A DNA stretch of 64,000 nucleotides from Stictocephala bisonia (lineage: Eukaryota > Arthropoda > Insecta > Hemiptera > Membracidae), in assembly GCA_035578905.1 (NCBI GenBank), contig JAQJVL010000286.1, forward strand, positions 1,092,878 to 1,156,877. Direction: 5' to 3'. Below the pieces are notes generated by a model. It searched no databases, had not been told where the DNA came from, and saw only the letters and a program-made list of their open reading frames with translations. A program made the position numbers and the translations under genes. Position 1 is the first letter of the stretch. Each line of letters starts with the position of its first letter. This document shows positions 11,626 through 24,100 of the stretch, piece by piece.

Positions 11626-12283
11626 CCCTTTCCACGCGTATTACGGGATTTCTCGCAACGTTATATTTACGTAAAACGCGTATTACGGTATTTCTCGCAT
11701 TTGAATATTTTGAGATAAATATTTAAATTTAAGTGATAAAACTATACTAACGTGTACGTAAATGGTTATTGAGGTAATTTTGAAGACAACAGAAAGGATG
11801 ACAACGTTTTTTGTCATCGTGACCTTCACGCACCGTCGCCATGGCAACCGAGCGGCCATTGTGTGCTGCTGCGCCGCGCGTATTACGGGATTTCTCGGAC
11901 CACCCAGATGAGTGTTTTGAGTTATTTCACACAAAAAAAAAACATTCTAGGGATACTTGTAAGTGCTTGTATGTCATCTATATTAGTAAACTTGTAAATA
12001 ATTATTATGATTACATATATATTTTAGCTTAATCTAATTTAGTTTTTTTATAGATTTATGAGTAAATAAACAGAATAATTGTTCAACAATGGGAATTTTA
12101 CAAATTGCTGTATATTAAATATTGATTTAAAAATACCAGTTTGGATTGTGTTTTCTTAACAGTTCTTCTTAACAGCCTTATAACAAAATTCTAAATAGAA
12201 CTTTAAACATTTTTAAAATATTTTTTTTTAATTTATGACACGTTTGAAAGAAATAGCAAATTTCTTATGTAGCGTGCAAAGGG
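11626..12283. mobile_element. piggyBac-type MITE (TTAA flanks)
   Basis: It starts TTAA|CCCTTTCCACGCG and ends GCGTGCAAAGGG|TTAA (TTAA at 11622-11625 and 12284-12287), the hallmark of piggyBac-type insertion. A 20-nt motif around CGCGTATTACGGGATTTCTC occurs three times in the same orientation (about 11636, 11680 and 11878), likely subterminal transposase-binding repeats. There is no transposase, so it is non-autonomous (658 bp). Confidence 0.85.
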
Positions 12284-12323
12284 TTAAATTTGAAATATAT
12301 AGCATACAAAACTTAAATAAATA

Positions 12324-13054
12324 CAGTAAAACCTCATTATAACCTCATGGACCTCACTATTGTGGACTTTGCTTATAACAGACTGCAAATTTCATGATAC
12401 ACTATGACAGACACTACGTAGAAACAAATTAAAAGAGATAGTTAAAAAATGTTTATTTATTTGCACAGCTTTACCTTACTATTCCACTAAAAATAAGTTG
12501 TAATTTTGACATTTTTTACTTATCATTTTATCATATGTTATTGTCAATTGTTAAAATTGTCCAACTATACCATGTTGGGCTTGTTTTAAATGAAAATGTA
12601 ATTATAGTTCAGATTAAGACTAAATTACAACATTACATTTGCCATTAATTTTAGTGAACTGTATGAATTAGGCAGGTGACATAGCCTATTTTAATGGGCC
12701 TGTCAGCAAGTGAGCGTGAGAGAAGAGTCGCTTAATCTTGGGTCCTAGACAAGGCCAACAAGGAATATCACCATCTCCCATCCAAGACTGTGATGATAGA
12801 GGGTATAGAAATTGCTAGGAGGAGGTAACATTGACCTGGCGTTGATATTTTATAGGCAGTTGAGTCATTGTCTACCACAGTACCTTCTATAATTTATGAA
12901 TAGTAAATACCACATATTCATATTTAAGAAAAGGATTGTGCTTTCATTCGTGTCCATTCACCATCATAAAAAGTACTTGTTATAACACAGATTTTCTTAT
13001 GGATTCTTTTTTAATCCTCTGCCCTTATTAGTCTGTTATACTGAGGTTCTCCAG
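12324..13054. mobile_element. Mariner/Tigger-type non-autonomous element
   Basis: The left tip CAGTAAAACCTCATTATAAC (12324) and the right tip (reverse complement of CTGGAGAACCTCAGTATAAC, ending 13054) are imperfect inverted repeats flanked by TA (12322-12323, 13055-13056). The 731-bp interior has no coding frame that I recognise. Confidence 0.68.
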
Positions 13055-13167
13055 TATGCTTAATTAAATATTTTGTTCTTGTATTTTTAAAGTCAAGGTT
13101 GTAAAATGAATGTTATCAGTTAAAATTAACTTTAGCCTATATACTATGTACAGCGAAGGTAGGTGAG

Positions 13168-13266
13168 CTAAGACAACATTCCCTTGATAGCCTCCTGCAG
13201 CTTGAGTCTGGCTGAGTTAACTCTGTCCTCTTGGCGCTTGATATCTTCATCTCCAACTGCCAGTGC
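13168..13266 (-). CDS. MBD2/3: MBD2/3 exon 5 (C-terminal coiled coil, stop)
   Basis: Acceptor ATTGCAG|GCA. 32 codons (ALAVGDEDIKRQEDRV, then ARLKLQEAIKGMLS) and TAG at 13170-13168. The heptad-like pattern matches the p66-binding coiled coil. Mammalian proteins continue with an acidic tail that is absent here. Confidence 0.92.
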   Translation of the reverse strand, partial: ALAVGDEDIKRQEDRVNSARLKLQEAIKGMLS

Positions 13267-16200
13267 CTGCAATAAAACGTACACACTGTCACACCTAAAG
13301 TAATGGATTTCTTAACCCTATCACAAGCAAGTTTCTGAATAGAAATCACAATTTGCCAGGTATCGACGTTACATTGACGTCCGCCCATTTTGAGTGCCAA
13401 TACAGAGAATGACGTTACATTGACGTCGCCCAATTTTGTCACACCAATATCGCCGCTTATGTCACATCTGTATTTTAGTTGTTATTGGCGTGTCCTGCCA
13501 TTTATGAGGTACAATGTGAATTATCAGTGATACTTCTTGCACTGTTTGATAGGTAGCATGAGCTGCTCCATTGTGCAGCCTGTGGTACTCGAATGAGCTA
13601 TATTGGCGGGAACACCTAGGGCGGCAGACACTCTGACCTTGCGCTAACGTATGTTTTGTTTTTTTATATTTAGTATTTTTATGAGTGAGTGTTATTTAGT
13701 AACATTATGTAGTAACGGAAGTGCCACCATTATAAATGGTTGACAATCGAACCACAAAAGCTGCGAGAGACACCGTTTATGTGCAAGGACTGCGATGTAG
13801 CACTTTGCGTTCCCATGTGTTTTCAACTTTACCACACAAAGCGGAACTTTTGAACACATATAAAATAACTTGTCTTTTTTATAACTAATAAATCTTTTTT
13901 CATATGTAAAATGACGAATTATTACTAATTTAACTTAAGTTTCTTTTTTTTGAAATAGTAAATTTCAAAGCAATACATAAATTAACTTTTTTGACAAAGC
14001 ATGTTTAATTTTTTTTTCCTATTCGTTTATTTTGTACTAAAAATGAACTTACTAAACAAAATAACTTCATTAGACAACTTATCAAAAATTTTCAAAACTC
14101 ACTTTTTGGAGTACATTTAAGTTTAAAAAACTCACCCGTACGAGGTTCTAGATACTGGACATCTATGTAATATCAATACCTTTCAAAGGGAGACTAAGTA
14201 ATTAACTACGTACAAAATAAAATGGACTAATTTGAAATACATAGAGGAAATTGATATATCCATGTTTTTTTTAATATTGGTGTTGAAATTTCTTTGGAAA
14301 GTAACTTTAAAATATCATAAATATTATAAATGTTGTTTGATTACATACAAAATAAATTTTAAAGAACAAAAAAACTTATTTTGATTCAAATGTTAGAAAT
14401 ACCTGTACAAGCGGCTGCTCTGGGTTTATATAGACACCTGGGTTCTTGTCTAGAGAGCCCTTAGGGCCAGTTTGCCCTGTAACTGGTTGACTGGATACGT
14501 GTAGAGCTGTAGCCACAGACTGTAGCAGAGTTTCCTCTGTTACATGGGGTCCCACAGCCCTTAGTCCTTTCGGCAACTCCATGGCCCGTAACTCGTGGCC
14601 ATCAGTATCACATGCCCGCAAGCCCTCCAATCTTTTCTCCCAAAACAACTGAAACAATCATCTTTATTTATATATGTATAAATGCATGTAAATAGAGCAA
14701 ACATTAATAATATGAAATAATAATAATCTAGCAGGGGCAATATTATTTCTACAGTATAGCAGAGCAAAGGTATTTAAAATACCAACAGTATAGAAAATAT
14801 GAGTAAATTTATCAAACGATAAAAAACAAAAAAACTCCTCCATTGGAAAAAAATTTCTCATTTAAACATTATTTTAATATTTTGTAAACATTAGTTTAAT
14901 GTCCTCTGGAACTTAAGTGAAACTTAACTCACTGCTCATTCCCACCTAAAGATTCTACACCATAAGTCATACACACCACGTTTATTAGAAAAATACCCCA
15001 ATACCTCTATGGGTTTGGTCAATACTACAACATTACATGTATGGGTAGATGGGGGAGGCTAATCACAGTACATGTATGGGTGGATGGGGAGGTAGATCAC
15101 TGTATCTGTATGGGTGGGTGGATACCACTTTATAGTACGCACGCTGAAGGTCCGGCCTCCTGGCTGGCCTACTAGTCATATAAAAACATCGACTCTGAGC
15201 GAGGCGTTCACTGACAGATCGTAAAGGGTGATTCTCAACATATTTACGGAGTATTTGTATTTCGCTATTTCTTATAATTAGACCGGTATTTAAAATATAA
15301 ACATCAATTAGGTTAAGTGTTTGAAAGTTAACAAATTAAAACGTATATCAATAACAACAATTAAATATGTCATAACAAATTATAATTCAGTTAATAGCTC
15401 TAATTGAAATTAAGTAACTAAGAAATATATACTTCTTACTGTCACTAAGAAAAATATTTCTGTGATTTCCCGTACCGTTTAAATACATATAATGTATATT
15501 TAAATTGGTTTAAAAGAAGTAATCTTTTTGTGTTTGGCATTTTTATTTAAAACAAATTTTAATAGCAAAATGTATATGACAACTATTATTAAAATCGCTG
15601 AATTATTAAGTGATGCTTATTTATTATCAACGTCGACTATAATTACTTAAATAATTTCTAATAATGATTTAACGGACACAAGCTAATTTGAATTGATTCC
15701 ATATTTTTTAAATTTTATTGTGAATCTTATAAGCTTTATACTACAGACTACTTGAAATAAATATCTTTTAACTAACCTGGTTTGGCTATAATGGAGTTCC
15801 CAATGGTGAGTCACGTCCACCCTCATCGTCCGTTTCTGCATCTCCACCGCTCTCACCCTCAAGGTCACTGTCATCGGATGCGTCGCTGTCATCATTTGAT
15901 TCGCCCAGTCTAATTATAAACCTCTCCGTTGTGTCGTCTATTAAATGTTCTTTTTCATAATACTCGTTTTCTATTTTAACGATTTTCTTACAAACTTTTC
16001 CCCAGTCTTCTTTGGTAATAGAGCTAATTTTCTCTTTACAAATGGCTATAGTGTTTTTAATTCTATTTACAACATTTTTTTGGGCCACGTAGTTTTTAAT
16101 TATTCCCCAAATATTTTCTTTGGGGAATAAACCCCAAACCCCAAATACTGGGTTTAGGTCCGGATGGTACGAGGGGAGGCGAAGAACACTGTGTCCGTGA

Positions 16201-19200
16201 GTTATCAGTTCTTCATCAGAAACGCGAACCTTTTAAAATTCTCCTTATAACGTTTAATTAAATCGTACAGTTCAGGCTTGAGTGATGCTGGACTGAACTG
16301 CACTCCTTTGTCTTTTAACCACTCTATCATTTCTGATTTTTTTGAATTTGAATTCGGTGGCTTGTCGATTTGTACGTTATGATAGGTGGCATTGTCAATC
16401 ACTATCAATGACTTCGATGGTAGATTAGGAATGAGCTGAGTCCTCGTCCAAGTCATGAAGTTAGTGTGATTCATCTGATCGTGGTAGTCTCCTTCACTGG
16501 TCCCTCCTTTCCAGATTATACAAGCGTCAGGAATAAATCCCATTTCACCACCTGCATGAAGTATTATTGCCCTGTCACCTTTGCTAATTTTTTTTATACC
16601 CCTCGACGCTTTCATCACTCCATCCCTTTTCAGTGACATGAGAAGATAATATATATATGATTCGTCTATATATACAATAGGGACATTCTCTGCTCTAGCT
16701 TGTTTGATACTCCTTAAATAGTTTATTCTTTTCATCCTTATGTCACTCATTTCAATCAAAATCTTTTGATTATTTTCTATTTTCTTCCACCGAAATCCTA
16801 AGGAAGCTAATATTTTCCTTAAACTTGTTAAACCTCCTTGGTAGTTAATTTTTTCACGTAGTTTGTTTTTTAACGTCTTAAGAGTTGGAAGTGACTCGTC
16901 AGTTTTATAAAACTCATGGACGGTTCTTCTAACGACACATTTATCGAAATTGTCTAGTTCTGTCGCTGTTCTTTTTCTCTTATATTTTTTGGGAGTTGTG
17001 AACGAACACTCTCCTTCCGCTGAAGTGTCCAATAAACACTTTTCACAACGAATTTCCTTTATGAGAGTTTTTGAAACGCCACATGCAACTGCAGTTCGTT
17101 CTAACGATTTTTTTACGGGGATTCGTTGTTCATCTCTTAATTTGGCCTCATTCGCCATGAACTCACTAACTCTCCAAATAATTTCCCTAGCCTGACTTCT
17201 AGTAGTTTTTCCTTGGGCTACTTTAGGAATAAAGCGAGCCATAGTTGAGGCAGGAACCACTAAAGGAATAAACTATTTAGGATCTACGTTCACTAACTTT
17301 ACAACCTTAAGAGTCTGCAGAGGCTGTCGGCCATGTTGGTTTTAATCTCATTAGAACGATGTTTTTTCGAACCGGACAAATGATCACGCGTATCCAAATT
17401 TAACAGCTATTTTTAAACGGTCTTTTCCAAACAAATTATATTTGATCAAGAGTGAAATTACTCGTTGAACTGCTTTGTGGATTCATAATTAGTTTAATAG
17501 AATAAATATAAAAATTACCGTATTTAGTTTTAAGTTTTTATTTTCACCTATTTTTCAAACCTAGGCTTGTGTATTCATAATATCAAAAGCAAACCCAATG
17601 CGCAATATGATAGCATTTTAAATGACACCTTATACACAACTTTTGGTAAATAAGTAATGATAAAAATATGGATTCAAAATAACGTTGTTTTTATGATAAT
17701 AAAACCAGTATGGCCGACAGACTCTGCAAACTCTTAACACACTTAAGGACACAAAAAAAACAAAAAAACACAAACTGACTTATTACACTACAGTAGTTAG
17801 ATAAAAACAAACATATAACCAACTAAATAATTGTTTATCGTACACTTGAGTAAAAATTCTTAACACGCTAAACCACAAGCAAATATATCGCACGCAGTCT
17901 GGAAACGTACTGAATGTGCATCCGCGGTAACAATTAACGTAACTTATTTTAGAAGCAAGCATGGGAAAGACTCCTAGCGTGGGAAAGTGTGACAGTAGCG
18001 AATGTTTCCAGGACTGCAGGCATATTGGGCCCTCCACCCGTCTCCTGCCTATCACCGCTCGGCGGGCTCGAGGCCGGACCTTCGCCGTGCGGTCTATACA
18101 TGTATGAGTGGATCGAGGGGGGCAATATCACAGTAGTATGTGTATGGGTGGGTCAACACCACTGTATCTCTATGGGTGGCCAGGTACCACTGTACTTGTA
18201 TAGATGAATGAGAGAGGTAAATAACAGTATGCGTATGGATGGCCCGGTACCACTGTACATGTAGGGGTGAATGGGAGAGGTATATAACAGTACGCGTATG
18301 GGTGGCCAGGTACCACTGTACATGAATGGGTGAATGGGAGAGGTAAATAACAGTATGCGTATGGATGGCCCGGTACCACTGTACATGTATGGGTAAATGG
18401 GAGAGGTAAATAACACTACGCATATAGGTGGGTTAATACCACTGTACATGTATGGGTGAATGGGAGAGGTAAATAACAGTATGTGTATGGGTGGGTTAAT
18501 ATCACTGTACAAGTATGGGTGGATGAGGGAGGTAAATAACAGTACGCGTATGGGTGGCCAGGTACCACTGTACATGTATGGATGAATGGGAGAGGTAAAT
18601 AACAGTACGCATATGGGTGGCCAGGTACCACTGTACATGTATGGATGAATGGGAGAGGTAAATAACAGTACGCATATGGGTGGCCAGGTACCACTGTACA
18701 TGTATGGGTGAATGGGAGAGGTAAATAACAGTACGCATATGGGTGGCCAGGTACCACTGTACATGTATGGGTGAATGGGAGAGGTAAATAACAGTACGCG
18801 TATGGGTGGCCAGGTACCACTGTACATGTATGGGTAAATGGGAGAGGTAAATAACAGTACGCGTATGGGTGGCCAGGTACCACTGTACATGTATGGGTGA
18901 ATGGGAGAGGTAAATAACAGTACGCATATGGGTGGCCAGGTACCACTGTACATGTATGGGTGAATGGGAGAGGTAAATAACAGTACGCATATGGGTGGCC
19001 AGGTACCACTGTACATGTATGGGTGAATGGGAGAGGTAAATAACAGTACACGTATGGGTGGCCAGGTACCACTGTACATGTATGGGTGAATGGGAGAGGT
19101 AAATAACAGTACGCGTATGGGTGGCCAGGTACCACTGTACATGTATGGGTGAATGGGAGAGGTAAATAACAGTACGCATATGGGTGGCCAGGTACCACTG

Positions 19201-21160
19201 TACATGTATGGGTGAATGGGAGAGGTAAATAACAGTAAGCATATGGGTGGCCCGGCAGCACTGTACATCTATGGGTGAATGGGGGGTTATATCATGCTAT
19301 GTGTATAGGTGGTTCAATACTATTTTACCTGTATGATGAGTGGCTAGCTAGGTCAATACCTTTGTAAATGTAGGCTATGGGTGGATTGGGGAGGGCAAAT
19401 ATCATCTTAAATGTACGGGTGGGTGGGTGGATATAGTACTTTTATTGCTAAACCTAATTTTTCTGATTTTTTAACATCCTGCTTCAACAAATATATAAAT
19501 ACCAATATTACTTGCCAATTTATCAATTGTAAATAATTAAGGTATTGAAAGTGATAACCTTTTTTTAACCTTTTTTTGTAATCTCTTCAATTCACACGAT
19601 TATAGAAGAATTTCACTCTTGAATAATCCTTTGTGAATCCTCCTGGCATAACGAGGTTTACCCAAATCAATTGGTATAATATTTTATACTTCTATCAAGA
19701 TAAATTTTTGTTGTTTGATAATCACTTACTTTGTATTTTTGTAAATGCAAAACATATGCTAATTAAGAAACAATTTTTAAATATGAAGCAATCAGATATT
19801 TATGTTTCACTTCAATAATTAAAGTGTTCTTTGCATTTGAAGTATAATTAATTAGTGCATAGGAATTGTTTTCAATTCATTAGTTTATACTTTGATATGT
19901 CTCTTTCTTTATTAAAAAGTTGGGACTCCAAGATTCACCATTAAATAATTATGTATGTTATTAGTTTATACTTTGATATGTGTCTTTCTTTATTAAAAAG
20001 TTGGGACTCCAAGATTCCCCATTAAATAATTGTATATGCCATTCTTTTACTTTAGGAAACAAAATTGGTGTTCCAAAGTTTATTTTAGCTCAAACTGATA
20101 TTAAGAAAGAGGCAACATTGATTAATCACTTCCATGTAGTAAATGTAAGATCCGCGATTAGATGAAACCCCTGATTCACCTTATAACCACTAAGTTTAAA
20201 TCAGTCTTTTAGTAACAATACTTACAAAGGCAAATTCACATATGACAAACTTGGAAGAAATATTTATTTCTCTACAGTACATTAAAATCATGTGTTTACC
20301 TGCTTCGGTTTCTCTTGAGGGCCGTGTTTAAAATCTGTTTTAACTTTTCCTTCTTGAGTTTTGTACACTGTAACAGGCTGTTTGAAAATGGACGCTGTTT
20401 GACGGATAGGTGGCACCAGGGATGCATCAGTTCGAACTCCTCGGCTGAAATAAGTTGAACAAACATAATAAAAATAATTGCTAGTGCAGATTCCTGTAAT
20501 TATTCCTTTTTAAAGTATTATTTAATTTTTATATCTTTGAGAAAAATTTAGGTATTAATTTCCTTTAGTTAATAAGCAAGACAATGGATATTTTTCAAAA
20601 TGTACAATTTGTGACTGACTGTCTTGTATTTATTTATTTTCTGTGATGGATGCATTATTGGCTTTCTTTTCATCTTTCCATGATATTGATCTATAATGTA
20701 GCCAAAAATATCAGTAAAAAATTGTTGAATCATGAGAATTTATTTCAATATTATCAAATTATTTTTTATACAGAGAAGAAAAATAAGACTTATTTAACGA
20801 AGCCGTCCCACTTCTGGTGGTGCTGTTTCTGATAGTCTCACACTTCATTATTTATTAATTGTATGAATTAAAAAAAAAAAACGATCATTTTTTACTATTT
20901 ATATAAAAAAAATCTATGAGATGTAATATTACAATTTTATTCACAAGGCTTAGATTTTTGACAGTTAATGTTTGTTTTGTTTCCAATTGTATTGCCATCG
21001 GTAAAGTAATTTTCAGTGGTGTCATAAATGAGGATAGTACCAATTTATATTAAAAATTGTTTCATGAAGACAGATTCAAGGTACTTTAAGATTTTTACTA
21101 ATTTATTGGATTTACCTCATCTCCAATGTTGTCATTGCCTTGCAGCAAATCTTTTCCATT

Positions 21161-21195
<35 letters not shown>

Positions 21196-24100
21196 GGTAA
21201 CTAAAAACCCTCTATTGGCAAGCCAGTTTTTTTTACATTTTGAAAGGTTATTTTTTTAATATGTTAAAAATAGTAAATATTATCTGATTTCTCAGGATTA
21301 TGCTACATTCTTTTCAAGAATGCAAGTAGGCTTCTTAATGATAAAATAGATTTCATAACTATTTGGGATTTTCCTTTTTTTTTGTATCCTTGTAAATTAT
21401 AAAACTTAGTATTTGGCATATTGTGCGGAGAGTGCCATACCAAAAAAAATAAGGAAATATTAACTAAATATAAATTCCAAAGTATACAAATTGCCATACA
21501 TTTTGTCTATGTATCAAAAATATATACTTAGCTGGACATTATTTGATATAATTTTTATCACCACAAACTAAAATAGCACATTTTTTTGTATATTGAAAAC
21601 ACTTTATAAAACCCTTAATAAACTATTTAATTTTAATGAACAGAAAACTTCAAATCTTTTATGAACCCAGTTGGGGGCAAAGTGCAGGTGCCATCATGCA
21701 GCTGCACATGTGCCGAGCCAGTACGTCCAAGTAGCACATCATCCAGGCCTTCCTCTTCTCAATCTGGAGCTTTCGTGCGCGTGCCCCTGGACACTCCCTG
21801 ACCAAACTCTTCTCTTCTTTCAATCAATTCATCTGGTCAGGCTAAGCAGAACTGGCAGGCTTCTTTTTCTCTCTCTAGAAAGAATTTCATTTCATTTCCT
21901 CTACTCTCTTCCTATCGAGACAACTGTTCTCAGAGCTCTATTCACTGAACTTTTCTATTCTTTGTTTCACTTTCACTTTAGGCTAACCCTAAAGTGTCAA
22001 GCGACCCGTGCTGATGGGGTGAATGGTACCGGCCTAATGGTACATCAAACGGAGCCCTGGGATACTGGGCGACCTCCCAGAGTATATAGCCTTACCCGCT
22101 ATGAGGCTCTGGCGGGCTCGACTGTTTATTTCCTCTATACTCGTGGGAATTCTATGAGTAAGAATTCAAACTTTCGTTTCAGGCGGGAAAACACCGCAAC
22201 TGAGATGGCTGAACGTGCGGAGCAACACCTCCTAGACGATCAACCATATAGAGAACATCGCAGGTCGGGAGAATTTCGACAGCGAGAAGGAGAGAGAAAC
22301 CGAGGTCGAGGTAGGGGGAGCAGAGCGGAGAAACCCTCCGTCACTCACCCTCCTCGAAGAGAGGATCCACCCAAAGGGGTGGAGAAGGCCGACAGAAAGG
22401 CCAGAAAGAGAGTAAGGAAGCAGATCACACTTCCACCAAATGGGCAGCCAGGCGGATGGGATGACCCACTGAGAAGAGGCCTCAGTGGGGCTGGTGTGCG
22501 CTGGTACTTGCGATATCTGGAAGAGGGAATTCCCCCAGAAGAGGCAAAGAAAAGAGCAGTGGAGCGGAAGATCCCCCAGGAGAACACTCCTCGGGACAGT
22601 GCTACGAAGAAGAGAGGGGCAAATCAGCTCACTCCTCAGAAAGGACCTGAGCTGAAGAAGAGAAAAACTCCTCAAGCAGCCACTAGCACAGCGGGTACTA
22701 GGACAAGCACTAGTTACGCTGAAGCAACATCCATGATCAGGGTGGCAATTCTGCCAAGAGCACCGGGGGCCAGTTTGAGTGCAGATGACCTCACAACCCT
22801 GGAGGAAGCAATCGTGGAAGAGATGTTGCTGGGCGCTAATTGCTCCCTGCAGTTTTCCGGCATACATTTCAGACCAGGTATGCTGATTGTTGACTGCGTT
22901 GACAAGGAGTCAGCAGAATGGTTAGTTGGAAAGGGGCCACAGCTAACCAAGTGGAATGGGATAGAGCTGAAAGCGTGCATGGGAGATGATATCCCTAAGT
23001 CACATGTTGTCACCATCTTCTTTCCCAGAAGCAACAAATTGACCGAAGAGCAGCTGTTGAACTTGGTCAAAACACAGAATAAGGGGCTGGATACCCAACT
23101 GTGGAAAGTTCTTAACAGCAAGGATGAAGCCACAGGGAAGCTGGCGACTATCTCGATAGACGAGGCGTCGCGAGAAAAGATCCTGGAAGCAGGAAGTCTG
23201 ATTTTCTTCCGATTCGGGAAACTCCCGGTACATGGATTGAAGAGAAAGACAGAAGGGGGCAATGATGGAGAGGAGGCTTTGACTCCTGCCAGTCTAACAG
23301 CTCCAGAGGAGGCTTCGACTCCTGCCAGTCAAACAGCTCCAGCTCCAGCGCCAGTTGAGATGGAGCAGGATACTCCCTCAGAAATTGGTGAGACGGATGC
23401 GCCGGACATTTCCAGCCTCAGCCTTCACCAGAAAATAAGGGAAGAAGAAGAGGAGATGTTGTTGGAAGGTGCGGGGGAGATTGTCCTGCCCCAAACCCAA
23501 CAGCAATAATGACATCCTCCAACAGGGGAGAAGCGCGGGTCAGGTTCGCCCAGGTGAATGCTCATCACGCTCGAGGAGCTTCGGCTGCTTTGACCGGGGT
23601 GTTTGCCAGGGCGAGTCTGGGGATTGCGCTTGTCCAGGAACCCTGGGTCTACAGGGGACAAGTCATGGGCCTATCCAGCAAGAGCAACAAGGTAATATAT
23701 GACACCAGGGGGGGAACTCCCAGGGCCTGTATTGTTATCAGAAATGACATTCGTTTCGTGTGCATTTCAGAATTTTTGTCACGGGATCTGGTCCCCATCA
23801 GGACATATCTTAACACTGGTGGGGCAGACCGAGAAGTGGTGGTAGCATCGGGCTACTTTCCCGGTGAGGGAGAAATTCCTCCTTCCGAGGTGAGACGGCT
23901 GGTGGAGTACTGCAGGAGGCGTGGTACTCCCTTACTCCTGGGATGCGACGCCAACGCCCACAACGTCGTCTGGGGAAGCACTGGAGACAATGTGAGAGGT
24001 GAGCAACTGCTAGAATTTATTTTAGAATCTAACCTGAGTATTTTTAACATGGGGAATGTACCCACGTTTGTTACAAGGGTTAGGCAAGAGGTTTTGGATC

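Larger units (their letters stand above)
15133..18096 (-). mobile_element. Tc1/mariner-superfamily transposon inserted in a minisatellite
   Basis: Inverted repeats of about 27 bp, TAGTACGCACGCTGAAGG (left, 15133) and CCTTCGCCGTGCGGTCTA (right, to 18096), share a GAAGGTCCGGCCTC core. TA is duplicated on both sides (15131-15132, 18097-18098). The flanks are the two halves of one minisatellite unit (ACCACTT|TA and TA|CATGTATGAG; consensus ACCACTGTACATGTATGGG), so the empty site can be read directly. The 2964-bp element holds a frameshifted transposase (17242-15786) and a nested MITE (17310-17734). Confidence 0.9.

Noticed and set aside
13310..13330. Second piggyBac-type end (TTAACCCTATCAC)
   Set aside because: No matching right end with TTAA could be found.
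18153..19268. Long minus-strand frames of 371, 281 and 246 codons
   Set aside because: They are readings of the 63-bp minisatellite in all three frames. Period divisible by three explains the openness.
21671..22153. N-terminal extension of LINE ORF1
   Set aside because: It would start at a TTG inside the target-site duplication, and the extension has no ORF1-like features. ATG 22154 (or 22037) is preferred.
22232..22867. Minus-strand frame of 211 codons
   Set aside because: Antisense shadow of LINE ORF1. Ser/Cys-rich composition mirrors the Arg/Glu-rich sense frame.
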